From Caulobacteraceae bacterium (GTDB lineage Bacteria; Pseudomonadota; Alphaproteobacteria; Caulobacterales; Caulobacteraceae), in assembly GCA_947452365.1 (NCBI GenBank), contig CANGCO010000010.1, positions 1 to 51,075 on the forward strand: a stretch of 51,075 nt of DNA, in the 5' to 3' direction. The notes beneath the pieces are model-generated. The model searched no databases and had not been told where the DNA came from. It saw only the letters and a list, made by a program, of their open reading frames with translations. Made by a program: the position numbers and the translations under genes. Position 1 is the stretch's first letter. The number at the start of each line of letters is the position of its first letter. Positions 47,625 to 51,075 of this stretch are shown here, one piece after another.

Positions 47625-49385
47625 ATGAATCTGGTCGAGATCGTTGGCATCATTATTGTTTTGGTGACCTGTATCCCGGTGTTTTTGCAGCTTCGCTCGC
47701 ACCCACGCGGTCTGTTTGTGTTGTTTTTTGCCGAGATGTGGGAGCGGTTTTCCTATTACGGCATGCGCGGGCTTTTGATCTTTTACCTGACCCAACATTT
47801 CTTGTTCGATGACAAGGAGGCTCAGGGCCAATATGCGGCCTATACCTCCTTGGTTTACCTGCTGCCCCTGATTGGTGGCCTGATCGCAGACCGGTTCCTC
47901 GGCATGCGCAAGGCCATCGCCTTTGGCGCGCTTTTGCTGGTCGCAGGTCACGGAGCCATGGCAATTGAGGGAGCACCCGCAACCCAGGTCTTGAATTATC
48001 AGGGCGCCAAGTATGAATTTGTCGTCCACGGCCGTGCCGCAGACCGCGAGGTCAAGCTCAAGGTCGCCGATGCCGAATATGCGTTTGGGGCCAATGAGGC
48101 CGGTGATCTTCAGATTAAGGGCCTGCCTGCGACCGCGCCGATCCCCGCGACCCTGACCAAGGGTAGTTATGAATTATCGGTGGTTAAGGGACCAAAGATT
48201 TATCAGGACATCATGTTCCTGGCCCTGTCCCTGATCATTATGGGGGTTGGCTTTTTGAAGCCCAATATATCCTCGATCGTCGGCCAGCTTTATCCGGAAA
48301 ATGATCCGCGCCGCGATGCCGGTTTCACCCTCTATTATTACGGCATTAATCTGGGCGCCTTTGTTGCCGCTATTGTTTGCGGGCGACTGGGTCAAGAAAT
48401 TGGCTGGTGGGCCGGGTTTGGCCTGGCCGGGATTGGCATGGCCGCAGGCTGGGTGGTCTTTATGCTGGGCAAGCCCATGCTTGAGGGCAAGGGCGAACCG
48501 CCAGAGCCGGTAAAGCTTGCCAAACCCGTTCTTGGCCCGATCAATACCGAATGGCTGATCTATTTGCTCGGCGTGCTTGGCGTTGGCCTGGTCTGGCTTT
48601 TGGTGCAGAAAAACGCCTCGGTGGGTTATATGTTGGGCGCAGGCTCGGTGATTATTCTAGGCTATTTGGCCTGGTTTATGGCGACAAAATGCACGCCGGT
48701 TGAGCGCTCGCGTATGATCTTGGCCTTGGTGCTCATTGGCGCATCGGTGGTGTTCTGGACCCTGTTTGAACAGGCCGGTTCCTCGCTCAACCAATTTGCC
48801 GATCGCAATACCCAGTTGGCCTTGCCGGGCGGCTCATCCATGACGGCGTCCCAGGCCCAGTCGTTTAATTCGGGCTTTATCCTGCTGTTTGCCCCGGCCT
48901 TTGCGGCGCTGTGGGCATTTTTGGGGCGGCGCAATCTGGACCCGTCCTCGCCAATGAAGTTTTCGCTGGCCCTGGTTCAGGTCGGGATCGGATTCTTGAT
49001 CCTGGTGGCGGGCGTTAAGTTCGCTGACGGGGCCTATAAGGTGCCGCTGATCTTCTTGGCCCTGGCCTATATGTTCCACACCACGGGCGAGCTTTTCCTA
49101 AGCCCGGTTGGCCTGTCGCAAATGACCAAGCTGTCTGCGCCCGCCGTGGTCTCGACCATTATGGCGGTCTGGTTCCTGGCCAGTTCTTGGGCCCAGTATC
49201 TGGGCGGGTTTGTTGCCAATCTGACTGCGACCGAGACCGTGGCCGGACAGGTGCTCGACCCCAAGGGCGCGCTGGCCAATTATAGCGCCGTCTTCCAGAC
49301 CATAGGCCTATGGGCTATTGGCCTTGGCATTGTGATGGCGATAGCCAGCCCTTGGCTGAAAAAGCTGGCGCATGGGGTAAAGTAG
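47625..49385 (+). CDS. POT-family proton-coupled peptide transporter with extracytoplasmic insertion
   Basis: A 586-residue MFS transporter of the POT/PTR2 family, importing di- and tripeptides with protons. The signature ExxERFSYYG is at residues 37-46, and the TM4 motif GFLKPNISSIVGQLY follows the usual pattern. Between the third and fourth helices there is an insertion of about 70 residues (roughly 113-188) with alternating beta-like segments (YEFVVHGRAADREVKLKVAD), absent from classic POTs. GGGGAG precedes the ATG at 47625. The C-terminal GELFLSPVGLSQMTKLSAP and later helices are intact. Substrate range is not readable from the sequence. Confidence 0.9.
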   Translation: MNLVEIVGIIIVLVTCIPVFLQLRSHPRGLFVLFFAEMWERFSYYGMRGLLIFYLTQHFLFDDKEAQGQYAAYTSLVYLLPLIGGLIADRFLGMRKAIAFGALLLVAGHGAMAIEGAPATQVLNYQGAKYEFVVHGRAADREVKLKVADAEYAFGANEAGDLQIKGLPATAPIPATLTKGSYELSVVKGPKIYQDIMFLALSLIIMGVGFLKPNISSIVGQLYPENDPRRDAGFTLYYYGINLGAFVAAIVCGRLGQEIGWWAGFGLAGIGMAAGWVVFMLGKPMLEGKGEPPEPVKLAKPVLGPINTEWLIYLLGVLGVGLVWLLVQKNASVGYMLGAGSVIILGYLAWFMATKCTPVERSRMILALVLIGASVVFWTLFEQAGSSLNQFADRNTQLALPGGSSMTASQAQSFNSGFILLFAPAFAALWAFLGRRNLDPSSPMKFSLALVQVGIGFLILVAGVKFADGAYKVPLIFLALAYMFHTTGELFLSPVGLSQMTKLSAPAVVSTIMAVWFLASSWAQYLGGFVANLTATETVAGQVLDPKGALANYSAVFQTIGLWAIGLGIVMAIASPWLKKLAHGVK

Positions 49386-49386
49386 G

Positions 49387-49404
49387 TTAGGGGGCGGGCC
49401 CTAA
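49387..49404. terminator. Short hairpin between convergent transporter and tldD
   Basis: TTAGGG (49387-49392) and CCCTAA (49399-49404) pair around GGCGGG, forming a six-base stem that begins 2 bases after the transporter stop and covers the tldD stop codon. No T run follows. It is the only structure in the 15-base gap and may act weakly in both directions. Confidence 0.35.
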
Positions 49405-50831
49405 AGGCTGGTCCCGCCCACGGTCAGGCCCCTGATCTTGAGCGAGGGCTGGCCGACCCCAACGGGCACGCTCTGGCCGCCCTTGCCGCAGACCCCAACG
49501 CCCGGATCAAAGTCGAAATCATCGCCGATCATCTCGACCCGGGTCAGGGCGCTGGGGCCGTCACCGATCAGGGTTGCGCCCTTGACCGGGGCCGTGATCT
49601 TGCCGTCCTCGACCAGATAGGCCTCGGTGCACTGAAACACGAACTTGCCGTTGGTAATATCGACCTGGCCGCCGCCGAAATTGGCGCAATAGAGGCCGCG
49701 CTTCATTGAGGCGATCATTTCGGCCTGAGGCACAGTGCCATTCATCATGCCGGTATTGGTCATGCGCGGCATGGGCATATGGGCATAGGACTGACGACGT
49801 CCATTGCCGGTGGCGGTAAGGCCCATTAGCCGCGCGCTCATGCGATCATGCATATAACCCACCAATATGCCGTCCTCGATCAGGACGGTGCGCTCGGTCG
49901 GCGTGCCCTCATCGTCAATGGTTAAGGACCCGCGCCGTCCGGCGATGGAGCCGTCGTCAAACACGGTAACGCCCTTGGCCGCTACTCGCTCGCCCATGCG
50001 ATCGGAAAAGGCTGAAATACCCTTGCGGTTAAAATCACCCTCCAGACCGTGGCCGACCGCCTCGTGCAGCAGGACCCCGTTCCAGCCGGGGCCAAGCACC
50101 ACATCCATCTCGCCCGCAGGCGCTGCTATAGCATCGAGATTGACCAGGGCCTGGCGCAGGGCCTCATCGACCTGATCTTGCCACTTGTCCGGTGAAATCC
50201 AGGCCTCATAGCCCGCGCGGCCACCGGCGCCCGATGAGCCAGACTCGCGCCGCCCATCGCGCTCGACCGTGATCTGGACATTGAGCCGCACCAGGGGGCG
50301 AACATCGCGCAGCAGGCGGCCATCGGCGCGCAAGATCTCGACCGTGCGCCGCTCACCAGCAACCGAGGCCATGACCTGAACCACGCGCGGATCGCGGGCG
50401 CGGGCAAAGGCGTCGATTTCCTGGAGGAGTTCGATCTTGCCGCTAAAGCTGGGCTGGGCCAGGGGGTCGGCATCGGAATAGAGGCGTTCATTGGTCTGGC
50501 GCGGGGCCAGATCGGCACTGCCACTATAGCCGCGCCGAGCCAGGCTGGCCGATTGCCCGGCTCGGCCAATTGCGGCCTCGGTAATCTCGCTGGCATGGGC
50601 ATAGCCTGCGGTCTCGCCCGCCACCACGCGCAGGCCAAAACCTTCGCCCGAATCATAGGCGGCCGATTTCAGACGGCCATCATCAAACACGAAGGATTCG
50701 CTTTCAGACCGCTCCATATAAAGCTCGCCATCATCGGCCCCATGCAGGGCATCGGCAAGAATCGTGCGGGCGCGCTCGGGATCAACCCCATTGGATTCGA
50801 GCAGGGGCGGGGTCGCAGCGGGAAGGGTCAT
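49401..50831 (-). CDS. tldD: Metalloprotease TldD
   Basis: A 476-residue TldD/PmbA-family protease subunit. The zinc site HEAVGH (256-261) is intact in VLLHEAVGHGLEGDFNRKG, and a conserved Cys lies in GVGVCGKGGQ near 452. With PmbA (TldE) it degrades unfolded peptides and trims modified peptides such as microcins. PmbA is not in this window. The start ATG at 50831 is read directly. It is divergent from the sequence at the right edge; in Caulobacter relatives a cytochrome oxidase subunit II gene often stands there. Confidence 0.94.
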   Translation of the reverse strand: MTLPAATPPLLESNGVDPERARTILADALHGADDGELYMERSESESFVFDDGRLKSAAYDSGEGFGLRVVAGETAGYAHASEITEAAIGRAGQSASLARRGYSGSADLAPRQTNERLYSDADPLAQPSFSGKIELLQEIDAFARARDPRVVQVMASVAGERRTVEILRADGRLLRDVRPLVRLNVQITVERDGRRESGSSGAGGRAGYEAWISPDKWQDQVDEALRQALVNLDAIAAPAGEMDVVLGPGWNGVLLHEAVGHGLEGDFNRKGISAFSDRMGERVAAKGVTVFDDGSIAGRRGSLTIDDEGTPTERTVLIEDGILVGYMHDRMSARLMGLTATGNGRRQSYAHMPMPRMTNTGMMNGTVPQAEMIASMKRGLYCANFGGGQVDITNGKFVFQCTEAYLVEDGKITAPVKGATLIGDGPSALTRVEMIGDDFDFDPGVGVCGKGGQSVPVGVGQPSLKIRGLTVGGTSL

Positions 50832-50935
50832 GAGCTTGGGTCCGAAAAAAGACGACTATATGGCCAACATAGGCGCGCCGTCGCCAACTTGAAACCATTC
50901 TTGAGCATGCTGGCGTCTTGGCAAGAGGCGGAACA

Positions 50936-51075
50936 ATGCGTATGCAAGCCAAGTTATTCGAGCAATGCGGCAGGCTTGCGGCCAAGGTGCGACAATTGGG
51001 CCCTATGTTAGGGCTCTGGCCACGGGCGTCTGTCGGGTTATGTCACTCGGTATGGGGAACCTTTTTGGGGGTCCG
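50936..51075 (+). CDS. Possible start of a gene running off the right edge
   Basis: From ATG 50936 the frame stays open to the end of the window (46 codons), with AAGAGG about eight bases upstream. The product begins MRMQAKLFEQCGRL and then becomes more hydrophobic (LGPMLGLWPRASVG), which could be the start of a signal peptide. Divergent position next to tldD recalls the coxB (ctaC) gene of related bacteria, but nothing in these residues proves it. The 104 bases between it and tldD must hold both promoters. Confidence 0.35.
   Translation, partial: MRMQAKLFEQCGRLAAKVRQLGPMLGLWPRASVGLCHSVWGTFLGV

Overview
The window reads as a contiguous, gene-dense piece of an alphaproteobacterial chromosome, roughly 60% GC by eye, with about 40 intact protein genes. 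The phoR-pstC-pstA-pstB-phoU-phoB order, the LexA-type GTTC-N7-GTTC operator before imuA-imuB-dnaE2, the ubiA ... rsmE-gshA neighbourhood, tldD at the edge and the Cys-type ThiC all resemble Caulobacterales and relatives. That placement is inference from gene order and protein style, not a database result. There are no rRNA or tRNA genes, no CRISPR array, no phage or IS genes and no broken genes. The first gene is cut at its 5' end, and the last one may begin just before the right edge. No stretch over 300 bases lacks a gene; the largest gaps are 47417-47624, 6268-6467 and 16967-17163.

Layout. 1-7694: acyl-CoA synthetase, a YjbR-family protein, a minus-strand metal-uptake-like cluster (DUF2946 protein, TonB-dependent receptor, PepSY-TM protein), then ribA and a DsbA-family isomerase. 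7691-14164: the potassium transporter kup, then a tight operon of a DUF3604 (PHP-like) protein, a membrane-anchored PpiC isomerase and a HupE/UreJ-like membrane protein. 14297-23743: an orphan periplasmic sulfate-binding protein and an OprP-type porin, divergent from the complete phosphate-signalling locus phoR-pstCAB-phoU-phoB (pstS is absent). 23786-27557: sulfate activation, cysD-cysNC, plus cysQ. 27680-34189: a TPR protein, the SOS mutagenesis cassette imuA-imuB-dnaE2 with a perfect LexA box, and a VOC protein. 34296-36300: a TPP riboswitch and thiC. 36396-42101: a FATP-type acyl-CoA synthetase, a GST with an extra C-terminal domain, uvrC and ubiA. 42098-51075: a TetR regulator with a palindromic operator, an EtfB-lysine-methyltransferase-like protein, an SDR, PPK2, rsmE, gshA, a peptide transporter with an extracytoplasmic insertion, and tldD.

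Themes. Several blocks handle oxyanions and phosphate: Pho regulon, porin, sulfate-binding protein, sulfate activation and PPK2. Two blocks handle DNA damage: imuAB-dnaE2 and uvrC.

The most unusual window-wide signals are these. Stop codon TAG is used by 27 of the 40 genes whose end is visible. Five convergent gene pairs end on one shared CTAG, each gene taking its TAG from one strand of the same palindrome. The best candidate for a poorly described system is the DUF3604-PpiC-HupE operon. The structured intergenic elements at 47421-47530, 23740-23792 and 36322-36364 are also worth a second look.
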